64,000 bases of DNA, taken from positions 1-64,000 of the forward strand of contig DEQQ01000081.1 in the NCBI GenBank assembly GCA_002360455.1, read 5' to 3'. Numbering within the stretch: position 1 is the stretch's first letter; each line of letters opens with the position of its first letter. The notes beneath the pieces were generated by a model that saw only the letters and a program-made list of their open reading frames with translations, searched no databases and was not told the DNA's origin. This DNA is from Saprospiraceae bacterium UBA3362 (GTDB taxonomy: Bacteria > Bacteroidota > Bacteroidia > Chitinophagales > Saprospiraceae). The position numbers and the translations under genes are program-made. Shown piece by piece: positions 1-8,621 of the stretch.

Positions 1-1
1 A

Positions 2-76
2 AGAATTCATAGCGCCCTAAACGGAAAATCTCCATTAGAGGCTTTTTATGAAAAAGTTCATATATTAGCAGCCTAA
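2..76 (+). pseudogene. C-terminal end of an IS transposase / integrase-core protein (cut by window edge)
   Basis: The second forward frame is open from the window edge to the TAA at 74-76 and encodes about 24 residues including HSALNGKSPLEAFYEK. A conserved Asn-Gly-Lys-(S/T)-P-x-E-A tail like this closes the rve/integrase-core transposases of the IS3 and IS481 types. Only the tail is visible, so it cannot be said whether the gene is intact upstream. No matching terminal inverted repeat can be checked because the other end lies outside the window. Confidence 0.6.
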
Positions 77-315
77 TACGTATTCAATTAGTCCACTATA
101 GTGAGGAAGTCCAGGTTTTATTTTTTGTGTAATGCAAATATAATACATCATTTGTACAATATTCAAGTAAATTCCAAAAAAAAAAAATTTTTTTACTCTT
201 TTTTATTTTCCTTTTTTTTATCTTTTGCACAGTGCCCATCAGTTCTTTATGATTAATGACATTGGCTGTGTTATCTGTCCAATCTACCCTCTACCCTCTT
301 GCAGTCATCCACAGC
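77..315. other. AT-rich non-coding strip between IS tail and tandem repeat
   Basis: No convincing gene is seen. The strip holds a long poly-A run followed directly by a poly-T run (about 176-198) and further T-rich tracts to about 230. These would make strongly bent or stiff DNA and may mark the end of the mobile element. Short open frames that start here run into the 11-bp repeat and have no protein-like composition. Confidence 0.5.
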
Positions 316-380
316 GTATCTACGGAGTATCTACGGAGTATCTACGGAGTATCTACGGAGCATCTACGGAGCATCTACGG
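316..380. repeat. 11-bp direct tandem repeat, about six copies
   Basis: The unit GTATCTACGGA is repeated at 316, 327, 338 and 349. Two variant copies, GCATCTACGGA, follow at 360 and 371, the last lacking its final base. Eleven is not a multiple of three, so the same string reads through all frames and produces the spurious repeat-like peptides seen there. The array lies just upstream of a conserved orphan gene and downstream of an IS tail. Confidence 0.9.
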
Positions 381-513
381 CTATGGAGTAGGATTGATCC
401 CAAGCTTATCAAGCATTAGGTTTTCCTTAAACATGTGCCGACCTGCATTATTTTCCTTAAAAAATCGTTTAGAATAAAGAGCGAAGGTTTTTGCTCGGTA
501 ACAATGGCGATTT

Positions 514-1116
514 ATGGCATTTCAACAGGGACTCATCAAACTGACCGGGGCATTGGGTAATGCCATCTATTACAAGAACAGGTACGGATATTTATCCAGA
601 CGTCGCAATGGTCCTTCGAGAGAAAAAATATTGCATTCACCAAACTTTGAAGGCACAAGAAAACATTTATCGGAATTCAAAGAACTTATTCTCTATAGCA
701 AACTCTTGTACTATTCTCACCAAGAATTTCGCAACTCCGGAAGAGTCGGACTTTCCTTTAATGAAACGGTGAGTTTACTTCGAAAAATTCAGAAGTTGGA
801 TTTAATAAATCCCATTGGTAAAAGGTCCGTTATCAATGGCCTCAACAGAATTCAAAAAACAGACCCTCATTTTATTTCCATGATGACTCCCTTTACTGAA
901 CAAAAGATGGAATGTTTGCGTTTTTTGAGAAGATGGGTGGATACTGATTCCAACACTGATGACCCTTTTGAGAGAACAGCATCTCACAAAAAACTGTTGG
1001 CAAGCAGCAGTCAATGTTTGGAACAATTCAATTTTCTAAAATCCTTTTTGTATCAGGGTGTTTTGAGTAGAATATTACTTACAAGAAAGAATCTACACTT
1101 AGTTCTGAAAGAATAA
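514..1116 (+). CDS. conserved Bacteroidota protein of unknown function
   Basis: The 200-residue product has no signal peptide or membrane segment. Its N-terminal ~50 residues (IKLTGALGNAIYYKN, then GYLSRR, then ILHSPNFEGTRKH) match a pattern I recognise from a widespread Bacteroidota family whose members start with a short KLTGTIGxxxFYK-like segment and a pAFxRTRENxxEF-like segment. The rest is charged, helical-looking and Lys/Arg rich. The function is unknown. The ATG at 514 is used because the family motif starts within ten residues of it. Neighbours (an IS tail and an 11-bp repeat upstream, a dispersed hairpin element downstream) suggest a variable locus. Confidence 0.75.
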   Translation: MAFQQGLIKLTGALGNAIYYKNRYGYLSRRRNGPSREKILHSPNFEGTRKHLSEFKELILYSKLLYYSHQEFRNSGRVGLSFNETVSLLRKIQKLDLINPIGKRSVINGLNRIQKTDPHFISMMTPFTEQKMECLRFLRRWVDTDSNTDDPFERTASHKKLLASSSQCLEQFNFLKSFLYQGVLSRILLTRKNLHLVLKE

Positions 1117-1162
1117 AAATGGATTTTTTATTTATTGAATTCCATTGAGCTGTCTCTTTCTT

Positions 1163-1259
1163 CTGCATGAGGAGGCTGAAGGGCTTGGTCATGCCAAGGG
1201 CATGACGGAGTGCAACGAACCCCGAAAGACTCCGACCCACCTGCGGTGGGGCATGCCCA
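1163..1259 (-). repeat. dispersed hairpin-rich intergenic element, copy A
   Basis: Read on the minus strand it begins GGGCATGCCCCACC, has a small hairpin (CCCACC/GGTGGG), a central CGGGGTTCG segment, CTCCGTCATGCC with a second hairpin (GTCATGCCC/GGGCATGAC), and ends near CAGCCTCCTCATGCAG. It shares this order of blocks with copies at 6262, 28841, 38227 and 60139. It is GC-rich against the AT-rich spacers and lies between two plus-strand genes. Confidence 0.75.
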
Positions 1260-1355
1260 TTTTTAACAATTAATTTTGGCTGCCTGCTATGATCAATGAA
1301 ATTTTTGGTCGGCTCCACACGTTTATTGCTATATTTTATATTTATTTGCGCTATA

Positions 1356-3131
1356 ATGTATAAATCAATTCTCACCACATTGTGTTTCTCCTTTGCTCTG
1401 TATGTTGCTGCACAGGATTTAGTGCCTTTGGCCTCTGTAGAAAATTACCAAAAACTTCCTAAAAATGCTGCTGTTCGAGCCATCTTGATCGACAGGCAAA
1501 ACTTCAAGTGGCTTGGAACAGACAAGGGCCTGTTTAAAATGGCTTCCATGGAGCTTGACCCCGATCTGATGAGCAATGACAGTATCTGTGCATTGGCCGA
1601 GGATAAGAAAGAAACCGTTTGGTATGGAACTAGAAAAGACCTGCTGATCAATGAAGATCAATCTCAAAATATTTTCCTCAATAAAGATGTTGTCATCAGT
1701 TCTATGGCCTACCATGGCGGCGATATTTGGGTAGGAACAAACAAAGGGCTTTTTAGAATTTCGGACGACCAAAATCGGGTACTTGGACAATTTAATACCA
1801 AAAATTCCAAGCTAAAATCGGATCAAATCAACATGCTGTTTGAAGATCAAGAGAAAAGGCTTTGGGTGGGGACAGATGCAGGTGTAATTCGTATTGATGG
1901 CAAAGACTGGGATATGTATGAAAAAGAGCATAAGATCACCGGCGCAATCAATACAAACGAAGGACTATGGCTGCTTGCTGAGACCAAAATGTGGTTGATC
2001 TACAAAGAAGATGGCCGTGAACGCTGGCAGGATGCTGCTGTAAAAAGAGGATTAAGCAAGGGTCCTGTGAGAGCTTTGGCCTCAGACAGCAAAGGCAGAA
2101 TTTATGTGGCCTCAGAGATATTGGTTCAATTTGATCCCTACACCGACAAAGCCGAACAAATCGATGAAGACTATGGCTTTGTCTCATCGCAAAGTTTTTC
2201 TTTAGCCTGTGACAAAAATGATGATCTCTGGGTTGGAACTGCAGACCGAGGATTATTTAGAGTTGATATTTTGGATGGCGCCGAAGAAAAATTTTCTGTC
2301 ATAGCCTTTGCCAAAGGCGAAAATAAATGCCCCACTGATCGAAAAAACAATCTTACCGTAATAGCCAAAGGCGGAAAAACTCCTTACAGCTACAAATGGA
2401 ATGTGGCCGAATGGAAAGGAAATAAAATAGACAGTGTGGCCAAAGGCGAATATTCTGTCACGGTAACCGATGCAGAGGGTGAAGAATATGTAAGTTCATT
2501 ATCGGTCAAAGGCCCTGATCCTATAACTGTAGAAACGATCAAAATAGAGCCTACTTCCGGCAATGGCAAAAGAGATGGAAAATCTCAGATCAAAATCACC
2601 GGAGGCACTGCCCCATTCCGCATCTTATGGGACAATGGAAAAACAGCAGAAACAGTTAATAATCTTGCTGCGGGAAAGCACAGCATCAAAATAGCCGATG
2701 CCAACCAATGCTATGCCACTCATACCGTTTATATTCCACAACCCAAGGTTCTTCCTGAACTGGAACGCAGTAAGATTGCCATTGGACAAACTCTGCGCAT
2801 CAATGAATTGTACTTTACTGCAGATGACTCTACCATCACTGAAGAGTCCTATGCTGTGCTGGACGAAATTTTCCAGTTTCTCAACTCCAACAGGGACGTA
2901 CAGGTAGAAATCGGAGGCCATACCAATAATATTCCGGCCGATTCTTATTGTGACAGACTGAGCACTTCTCGTGCCCGTGCGGTTTCTGAATTCTTGTACG
3001 AAAAAGGAATTGCACGAGATCAAATAAGCTACAAAGGGTATGGAAAACGCGTCCCTATAGCCAGTAATGAAACTCTGGCAGGAAGACAAAAAAACCAGCG
3101 TGTGGATATCAAAATCACCTCGTTTAAGTAG
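1356..3131 (+). CDS. secreted beta-propeller / SprB-repeat / OmpA-domain protein
   Basis: An earlier in-frame start at 1296 exists, but the ATG at 1356 begins directly with a signal peptide (MYKSILTTLCFSFALYVAAQ), giving 591 residues. The order is: two-component-regulator-type propeller repeats with signatures KWLGTDKGL, IWVGTNKGLFR, LWVGTDAGVIR and LWVGTADRGLFR (about residues 40-300); two SprB-like repeats (GGKTPYSYKW and GGTAPFRILWDNG, about 325-465); and a C-terminal OmpA-like peptidoglycan-binding domain (EIGGHTNN, LSTSRARAVSEFL, NQRVDIKI). The propeller repeats normally occur as the periplasmic sensor of hybrid histidine kinases. Here the kinase is absent and an OmpA anchor replaces it. 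This suggests an envelope-anchored binding or scaffold protein; the ligand is unknown. Confidence 0.85.
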   Translation: MYKSILTTLCFSFALYVAAQDLVPLASVENYQKLPKNAAVRAILIDRQNFKWLGTDKGLFKMASMELDPDLMSNDSICALAEDKKETVWYGTRKDLLINEDQSQNIFLNKDVVISSMAYHGGDIWVGTNKGLFRISDDQNRVLGQFNTKNSKLKSDQINMLFEDQEKRLWVGTDAGVIRIDGKDWDMYEKEHKITGAINTNEGLWLLAETKMWLIYKEDGRERWQDAAVKRGLSKGPVRALASDSKGRIYVASEILVQFDPYTDKAEQIDEDYGFVSSQSFSLACDKNDDLWVGTADRGLFRVDILDGAEEKFSVIAFAKGENKCPTDRKNNLTVIAKGGKTPYSYKWNVAEWKGNKIDSVAKGEYSVTVTDAEGEEYVSSLSVKGPDPITVETIKIEPTSGNGKRDGKSQIKITGGTAPFRILWDNGKTAETVNNLAAGKHSIKIADANQCYATHTVYIPQPKVLPELERSKIAIGQTLRINELYFTADDSTITEESYAVLDEIFQFLNSNRDVQVEIGGHTNNIPADSYCDRLSTSRARAVSEFLYEKGIARDQISYKGYGKRVPIASNETLAGRQKNQRVDIKITSFK

Positions 3132-3190
3132 TCAAACGGGCAGATTATTAAGTAGTTTCATATTTTTATTTTTATTATATAAAAAATGGT

Positions 3191-3198
3191 TAGCTTTG
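3191..3198 (+). promoter_or_regulatory. Bacteroidota-type -7 promoter box
   Basis: TAGCTTTG fits the TAnnTTTG -7 consensus of Bacteroidota sigma-ABfr and lies 21 bp before the start of the methyltransferase at 3220. It implies a short leader. No clean -33 box was identified. Confidence 0.5.
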
Positions 3199-3219
3199 TG
3201 GTTTGCAAGCTAAAAAATC

Positions 3220-4125
3220 ATGGCTTTGAGATATGAAACATGCATGATCTGTGGAGGTATCGGATATAAGAAGATATTTACTGTATCCGATTATAAACAC
3301 AGCAAGGAGAGTTTTGATATAATGGAATGTGACCATTGTCGGTTCAGATGGACAGACAATCCTCCTGAGGAAGATCAAATCGGTCCCTACTATGACAATC
3401 CCAACTATGTTTCTCATTCCAATACCAATCAGGGTCTTGTTTTTGGTTTATATCAACGCGTGCGACGCATCATGATGAACTTTAAGTCCGGAACCATCCA
3501 AGAAAATTCTCAGGGTAAAAACTTACTTGATGTGGGTTGTGGCACAGGACATTTTCTCAACCACATGAAACAGACATCCTACACTGTGTATGGCATAGAG
3601 CCTGCAGCGCCGGCGCGCGAATTTTGTAAATCAAACTTTGGAATCGAAGTCCATGAACCTTCTGCATTGTTCTCTGATCAATGGAACCAAAAGATGGACA
3701 GTATAACACTGTGGCATGTTTTGGAGCATTTGTACAAACCTGATCAATATCTTAAAGAATTTTACAAAAAGCTTACTTCCTCCGGCGTCTTGTATATTGC
3801 TGTGCCAAACCATCAGAGCACAGACGCCTCTTATTATCAAAATTATTGGACAGGCTACGATGTGCCGCGTCATTTGTGGCACTTTGGCCCCGATCACATC
3901 AAACAATGGGTCGAGTCTCATGGATTTAAACTGATCAAAAGCAAGAGAATGAGTTTTGATGCTTTTTATGTGTCCATATTAAGCGAACAAGATCAGAAAT
4001 CAAAACTGCCTTTTATCAAAGGCATGTTGGTAGGTTGCTTCTCATTCCTAAAATCTCTTTTTGATAAAAATAAAACAAGCTCCCTGCTTTATATTTTTAA
4101 AAAAGTGGAAAAGGAGACCGCATAG
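3220..4125 (+). CDS. class I SAM-dependent methyltransferase with N-terminal zinc-ribbon motif
   Basis: The 301-residue protein opens with two Cys pairs (CMICGG and CDHCRFRW, about residues 8-42) resembling the zinc-binding N-terminus of sugar C-methyltransferases and related Methyltransf_23 enzymes. The SAM-binding motif I is LLDVGCGTGHFL at about residues 106-117, followed by YGIEPA and a post-motif LWHVLEHL. The C-terminal segment holds a short hydrophobic stretch (GMLVGCFSFLKSLF). The substrate cannot be told from sequence. A second methyltransferase follows after 59 bp and an MFS transporter after that, all on the same strand, so the three may work together. Confidence 0.85.
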   Translation: MALRYETCMICGGIGYKKIFTVSDYKHSKESFDIMECDHCRFRWTDNPPEEDQIGPYYDNPNYVSHSNTNQGLVFGLYQRVRRIMMNFKSGTIQENSQGKNLLDVGCGTGHFLNHMKQTSYTVYGIEPAAPAREFCKSNFGIEVHEPSALFSDQWNQKMDSITLWHVLEHLYKPDQYLKEFYKKLTSSGVLYIAVPNHQSTDASYYQNYWTGYDVPRHLWHFGPDHIKQWVESHGFKLIKSKRMSFDAFYVSILSEQDQKSKLPFIKGMLVGCFSFLKSLFDKNKTSSLLYIFKKVEKETA

Positions 4126-4184
4126 AACTAAAAAAACCAAAAGAAGAAAAATAAATTGGACAGTATAAATTTTAATTTAGATAT

Positions 4185-4946
4185 ATGAAAACAGCAGAAC
4201 GCGCACCATTAGATCAATCGGTTTACAACTATGTATATCAGCGCTGTTACTATGCCTATGTTGCAGCTCAATCCATGATCAGCGGAAAAGTATTTGAGAT
4301 AGGCACAGGAGATGGAATTGGAGTGGACCTGATGTCAGCACTATGCGAAGAGTTTACCACAATTGATAAATTTGACTGTGGATTTGATTTTACAAAATAC
4401 CCCAACACAAGCTTTAGACAGATGGAAGTCCCACCCTTCTCAGGGATTCCATCTGATTATTATGACTATGTGATCAGCTTTCAGGTAATTGAGCACATAG
4501 AAGATGATCATCTTTTTGTTCAAGAAATTTCAAGAGTGCTTAAGCCGGGAGGAACAGCTATACTTACCACTCCCAATATATTGCAGACGCTCTCAAGAAA
4601 TCCATGGCATGTAAGAGAATACACCGCACAGCAACTTCAAGATATTCTCAAACCTCATTTTAGCAAAGTAGAATGTCAAGGAGTTTATGGCAACGAAAAA
4701 GTAAAACGCTATATAGATCACAACAGAGCCTCGGTCAATAAATTGATGCGTTGGGATATATTCGACTTACAGCATAAACTGCCTCGAAGATGGCTGCAAC
4801 TTCCTTACGATCTACTGAACAGCTACAATAGAAAAAAACTAAGCAGCAGCCATCAGGATTTGTCCGCCGGAATAAAAGCCTCAGATTTTCATCACGACCA
4901 AGCCACAGATCTCTGTCTTGATTTAATGATGATTGCTACCAAGTAA
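4185..4946 (+). CDS. class I SAM-dependent methyltransferase
   Basis: A 253-residue protein with SAM motif I VFEIGTGDGIGVDL (about residues 36-49), the acidic strand-2 end TIDKFDCGFDF, a strand-4 segment YDYVISFQVIEHIED and motif LKPGGTAILTTPN. This is a Methyltransf_11/25-type Rossmann fold. There is no zinc-ribbon N-terminus, unlike the preceding methyltransferase. The C-terminal third (about 190-253) does not match a recognised substrate domain. It sits between the zinc-ribbon methyltransferase and the MFS gene with short gaps (59 and 42 bp), consistent with a three-gene transcript. Substrate unknown. Confidence 0.85.
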   Translation: MKTAERAPLDQSVYNYVYQRCYYAYVAAQSMISGKVFEIGTGDGIGVDLMSALCEEFTTIDKFDCGFDFTKYPNTSFRQMEVPPFSGIPSDYYDYVISFQVIEHIEDDHLFVQEISRVLKPGGTAILTTPNILQTLSRNPWHVREYTAQQLQDILKPHFSKVECQGVYGNEKVKRYIDHNRASVNKLMRWDIFDLQHKLPRRWLQLPYDLLNSYNRKKLSSSHQDLSAGIKASDFHHDQATDLCLDLMMIATK

Positions 4947-4988
4947 TGACAACAAAAGTTTATCTTGTGAGCTCAATCCACGGGCACA

Positions 4989-6257
4989 ATGATCAAACAA
5001 AACAAGATAATTCATTCTACAGTAATCGTTGCAGGACTTGGTTATTTTGTAGATGTTTATGATTTACAACTTTTCAATATCATAGGAAAAGAAAGTATAA
5101 TGAGCAGCAGAGGACTTGGAGTTCAAGATCCGACCCTGGCTCAACAATTGTTTGACAATAATTTATTTTATTGGCAGATGGCCGGAATGTTATTGGGTGG
5201 ATTACTGTGGGGAATTCTTGGCGACAAAAAAGGAAGAAAATCCATTTTATTTGCCTCCATTCTGCTCTACTCTTTAGCCAATTTGGCCAACGCTTTTGTA
5301 AGCACTTTAGAAGCCTATCAGTTGGTTCGTTTTGTTGCCGGAGTAGGACTGGCAGGAGAACTGGGCGCGGCCATCACATTGGTCTCTGAGTTGCTCAGCA
5401 AAGAAAACAGAGGATACGGCACCATGATTGTGGTTACACTAGGTGCAATGGGAGCAGTATTTGCCGCAATGGTAAAAAAATACGGAGGTCAGTTTGCCAT
5501 ATTAGGTTTAGAAAACTGGCAAATGGCCTACATCATTGGAGGCATCATGGGAATCTTATTACTACTCTTACGGTTTGGAACCTTCGAGTCCACAATGTTT
5601 GAAAAAACAAAATTGGAGCCTGTTAGCAATCAAGGAAATTTTTTCTACCTGTTCAAAGATAAAACCCGCAGCATCAAATACATTTATTGCATTTTAATCG
5701 GACTTCCCGTCTGGTTTGTGATATTGACTTTAATAAAACTTGCGCCCCGATATGCAGGCATCATTGGAGTCCATGGTGAGGCCATAGACAGCGCTTACTG
5801 CATTATGACTTGCTATATAGGTCTCAGTGTAGGAGACTTATTTTGCGGCTGGTTGAGCCAGATGATGAAGAGCAGAAAGAAAGTAGTGCTCATCTATCTA
5901 ACAGTCAATATCCTTTTGATTTTAATCTATTTATTTGTCAAAAATATAAGCTCAACACAGTTCTATTTCTTAATCTTTTTGTTGGGATGTTGTACGGGTT
6001 ATTGGGCACTATTTGTAACTATAGCCTCAGAACAGTTTGGCACCAACATCAGAGCAACCGTTACGACGACAGTTCCAAATTTTGTACGAGGAGCAGTCAT
6101 TCCTATAGGTTTACTTTTTTTCTATTGTCTTGATACTTTACAATTCAATCTTGTCTATTCAACTCTCTTGGTAGGAGCACTATGTTTCGGTCTGGCGATA
6201 TGGGCTATTGCGATGATACCGGAAAGTTTCGGAAAAAATCTGGATTACTATGAGTAA
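4989..6257 (+). CDS. MFS transporter
   Basis: A 422-residue membrane protein with about twelve hydrophobic segments. The major-facilitator signature between segments 2 and 3 is present as GGLLWGILGDKKGRKS (about residues 71-86), and segment 5 has the GxxGaxxAxM pattern typical of the family. A cytoplasmic loop near residues 195-225 separates the two halves. It resembles the sugar/metabolite porter group more than drug exporters, but the substrate is not resolved. It is the last gene of a likely methyltransferase-methyltransferase-transporter transcript, followed by dispersed element B. Confidence 0.85.
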   Translation: MIKQNKIIHSTVIVAGLGYFVDVYDLQLFNIIGKESIMSSRGLGVQDPTLAQQLFDNNLFYWQMAGMLLGGLLWGILGDKKGRKSILFASILLYSLANLANAFVSTLEAYQLVRFVAGVGLAGELGAAITLVSELLSKENRGYGTMIVVTLGAMGAVFAAMVKKYGGQFAILGLENWQMAYIIGGIMGILLLLLRFGTFESTMFEKTKLEPVSNQGNFFYLFKDKTRSIKYIYCILIGLPVWFVILTLIKLAPRYAGIIGVHGEAIDSAYCIMTCYIGLSVGDLFCGWLSQMMKSRKKVVLIYLTVNILLILIYLFVKNISSTQFYFLIFLLGCCTGYWALFVTIASEQFGTNIRATVTTTVPNFVRGAVIPIGLLFFYCLDTLQFNLVYSTLLVGALCFGLAIWAIAMIPESFGKNLDYYE

Positions 6258-6261
6258 AATC

Positions 6262-6372
6262 ATGCTGTGTCTGTGGGCGTGCCTCTCAAACTTTGAGAGT
6301 CGGAGCCGTCCATGGTTCCGTGCTTCGCACCGACTCAATGACATTGAGTCGCATTCCCGTCTCCTCACGCAA
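6262..6372 (+). repeat. dispersed hairpin-rich intergenic element, copy B
   Basis: It begins ATGCTGTGTC then GGGCGTGCC, followed by hairpin CTCTCAAACTTTGAGAG, a GTCGGAGCCGTCC segment, a second hairpin around GACTCAATG/CATTGAGTC, and a closing CTCCTCACGCAAT. Block order and borders match copies A, C, D and F, and it is oriented on the plus strand. It fills most of the 263-bp gap between the MFS gene and the next gene. Confidence 0.75.
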
Positions 6373-6520
6373 TCTGCCTTACTAGTTCAAAATAATCTAA
6401 ACTTAATCAAAAATAAACAAGCTTAATTTGAGAATAAAAAACAAAATACAATGCAACCATGGTAAAGCAAAATAAAATTAACTCGTCACATCCTCATTTA
6501 AAACAAAATCAAATAGCAAT

Positions 6521-7195
6521 ATGGAACAGTCAAATTATTTTATGAAATCATCAGAACATTCCAACTCATTGACTAACCCTTATAAAGAGGATGCAATAAA
6601 TAGCATCTACAATATGCTTTTCTGTGATGATTTAGAATTGTACAAGGCCAAATCAAAAGAATTAGATGCTTATCCCTGGAATATAATATTTTCTGATTCA
6701 ATAGAAACAGAGCAGCTGCAAAAGCTAATTGATGACAGCAACACTGAATCCCGAATGAAAGTGTTGGCATACAACAAGCTTCTTTCGGCCGGACATATTC
6801 CTCACCACAAAGTACTGCTTGCAGTAATTGTAGAAGTTGGGCTAGACCAAGGACTGGATGTATTGGCCTCCTATAGTGGCGGAACTGCCCGAATCATTAA
6901 TCAAACAGAAAAGGTATTGATCTGGGAAACGATAGACAAGCAGTCCCTCCAACTTACCGAAGATTTGTTTACGAAGAGCCAAGATATAGTAAAGCTAATT
7001 GGCCCTTGGAACAAACCAAGGCGCCCTGCCCCATCCACAGGAAATGCAAGAATTAGCTTTCTTGTTTCCGACGGATTGTATTTTGGAGAAGGAGCGATAG
7101 AGGTTTTATTCAATGACCCCTTGGCAGGGCCTGCATTAACTTCCGCAACATACCTTATGAGCTATATAACAGAAAAATCTTTGGAATCCAAATGA
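6521..7195 (+). CDS. conserved hypothetical protein, 224 aa
   Basis: A soluble protein with no signal peptide or membrane segment. Visible conserved-looking blocks are SRMKVLAYNKLLSAG, LLAVIVEVGLDQGLDVLASY, ARIINQTEKVLIWE, GPWNKPRRPAPSTGNAR and LVSDGLYFGEGAIEVLFND. The pattern looks like that of a real, conserved family, but I cannot assign a function. The ATG at 6521 is the first in frame. It stands alone between dispersed element B and a convergently oriented HTH gene. Confidence 0.7.
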   Translation: MEQSNYFMKSSEHSNSLTNPYKEDAINSIYNMLFCDDLELYKAKSKELDAYPWNIIFSDSIETEQLQKLIDDSNTESRMKVLAYNKLLSAGHIPHHKVLLAVIVEVGLDQGLDVLASYSGGTARIINQTEKVLIWETIDKQSLQLTEDLFTKSQDIVKLIGPWNKPRRPAPSTGNARISFLVSDGLYFGEGAIEVLFNDPLAGPALTSATYLMSYITEKSLESK

Positions 7196-7337
7196 CAAAA
7201 AACTGGATAATAAAGTTAAGAGATAGCATAAAATTCCATTTTAAGCTTGGGAGTTGTAGTCCCGATTTGGACTCAACCTCAAAAACAGTCTATTGGGCCA
7301 AATGACAAACTAATAGAAGAATATAAACAATCTAATA

Positions 7338-8375
7338 TCAATCATACTTCACTGCCAACAAGCCCTCGATTTCTCGTTTAGCTTTTTCAAATTTTTGATG
7401 AATCACTTGGAGCAAAGCGATTCTATCTTTTTCTCCCTCCCCACTGATGAGTGAGGTGTGTTTGAGAGAAAAATCAAGCCATGCTTTGGTGTGTTTTACA
7501 AATCGAGGATCGCCTGTTCTCATAAAATTGGGAGTATTGAAGGTATGAAAGGCAAATTGTTGAGTATCCGAATGAATAAAAAACACATCATTGGAATGAG
7601 TAAGTTCATTCATATAAATTTTCACTTTAGCTTTAGAAATAAAATTTTTTGCTTCATAGATTTTCATCCCTTTTTCGCAGATTTGAGAAAGATGTTGCAA
7701 AAGATTTTCTATGTCGTGAATGATTTGATACACAGAATTTCGATCAGGAAATGCCCTCAACTGAATAAAGTACTTGATTTGGTCCCAGGTAATATCCAAC
7801 ATTCTTATGTTCCATATCTCTATTCCCTCATAGTCATAATAGGCTTTGATACAATGATCAATAACTTTTTTCAGCTCAGGATTATTTTGGATAAGTTGAG
7901 TATCTACAGTTCTGTTGTATCCACTAATATTCCAGGTAGTATAATTATATACGTAAAGTTTAAAATTGAATAAATAATCAAAAGGCATCATATGAAAAAA
8001 AGGAACCTCTCCGGCAAGGTTAATATAGCTCATCCCTTTGAGATCGGTGAGATAGTTCATATGATTTCGGAGATTTAAGAAAAAATCCAGATACTCAGAT
8101 GGCAATTTTCTTATAACGTCTACCATAAATGGAATTGGTGAAGACTTAAAAGGAACAAACTGATCTAAAGATATTCCAAGTTCTCTTGTCAGGATAAGAA
8201 GGTCCTCAATACTCAGGTTGGAATTACCTTGAATTTTTTTATAGGCGGCATTTTGAGAGATCCCCAATAATTGAGATAAAACGTCTACAAGTTTCTGCTG
8301 TGGCTTTAGGGAAGCTACTTGTCGGAGAATATTAGATTGAAAATCTATAACCTGCTGGTCGATAGTATTGGACAT
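7338..8375 (-). CDS. HTH-domain transcriptional regulator-like protein
   Basis: The N-terminal ~75 residues of this 345-residue protein form a Cro/XRE-like helix-turn-helix (KLVDVLSQLLGISQNAAYKKIQG, with SIEDLLILTRELGISLDQF following). The remaining 270 residues are aromatic-rich, mostly helical and have no recognised domain. They could be a ligand-sensing or dimerisation module. Such orphan regulators with long C-terminal parts are common in Bacteroidota. A -7 box CAAAACTA (minus-strand TAGTTTTG) lies 38 bp upstream. It is transcribed divergently from the small lipoprotein at 8622, which may be a target. Confidence 0.7.
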   Translation of the reverse strand: MSNTIDQQVIDFQSNILRQVASLKPQQKLVDVLSQLLGISQNAAYKKIQGNSNLSIEDLLILTRELGISLDQFVPFKSSPIPFMVDVIRKLPSEYLDFFLNLRNHMNYLTDLKGMSYINLAGEVPFFHMMPFDYLFNFKLYVYNYTTWNISGYNRTVDTQLIQNNPELKKVIDHCIKAYYDYEGIEIWNIRMLDITWDQIKYFIQLRAFPDRNSVYQIIHDIENLLQHLSQICEKGMKIYEAKNFISKAKVKIYMNELTHSNDVFFIHSDTQQFAFHTFNTPNFMRTGDPRFVKHTKAWLDFSLKHTSLISGEGEKDRIALLQVIHQKFEKAKREIEGLLAVKYD

Positions 8376-8412
8376 AATCGAAAAACTGATGTGAATAATT
8401 ACACTTTTAGTA

Positions 8413-8420
8413 CAAAACTA
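8413..8420 (-). promoter_or_regulatory. -7 promoter box for the HTH gene
   Basis: On the minus strand this reads TAGTTTTG, a full TAnnTTTG match, 37 bp before the HTH start codon, in a 246-bp divergent gap. Confidence 0.45.
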
Positions 8421-8621
8421 ATGAAACATCCGCAAATATTAGCTAATAAGTTTAATAAAAAATTCACATTTTTACTTTTAGGCTAATCTTATACCCAATC
8501 TTTGTCTTATAAAATCATATCGAAATCTCATTATCGTGAAAAATAGAATCAAGATCTCTCAATTCCTAAAACCAAAAACCGATCTATCCCACCATTCATT
8601 AAAAATTAAAATCAACGTATC

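Noticed and set aside
316..380. CRISPR array
   Set aside because: The repeats are only 11 bp and directly adjacent with no spacers. No cas genes are present.
225..477. Two open frames with repeat-like peptides (YLRSIYGVSTE)
   Set aside because: They are created by the 11-bp tandem repeat, which reads through all frames because 11 is not a multiple of three. No start context or protein-like composition.
7458..7973. 171-codon plus-strand frame
   Set aside because: Lies entirely antisense to the HTH regulator and reads as its mirror; no conserved motif.
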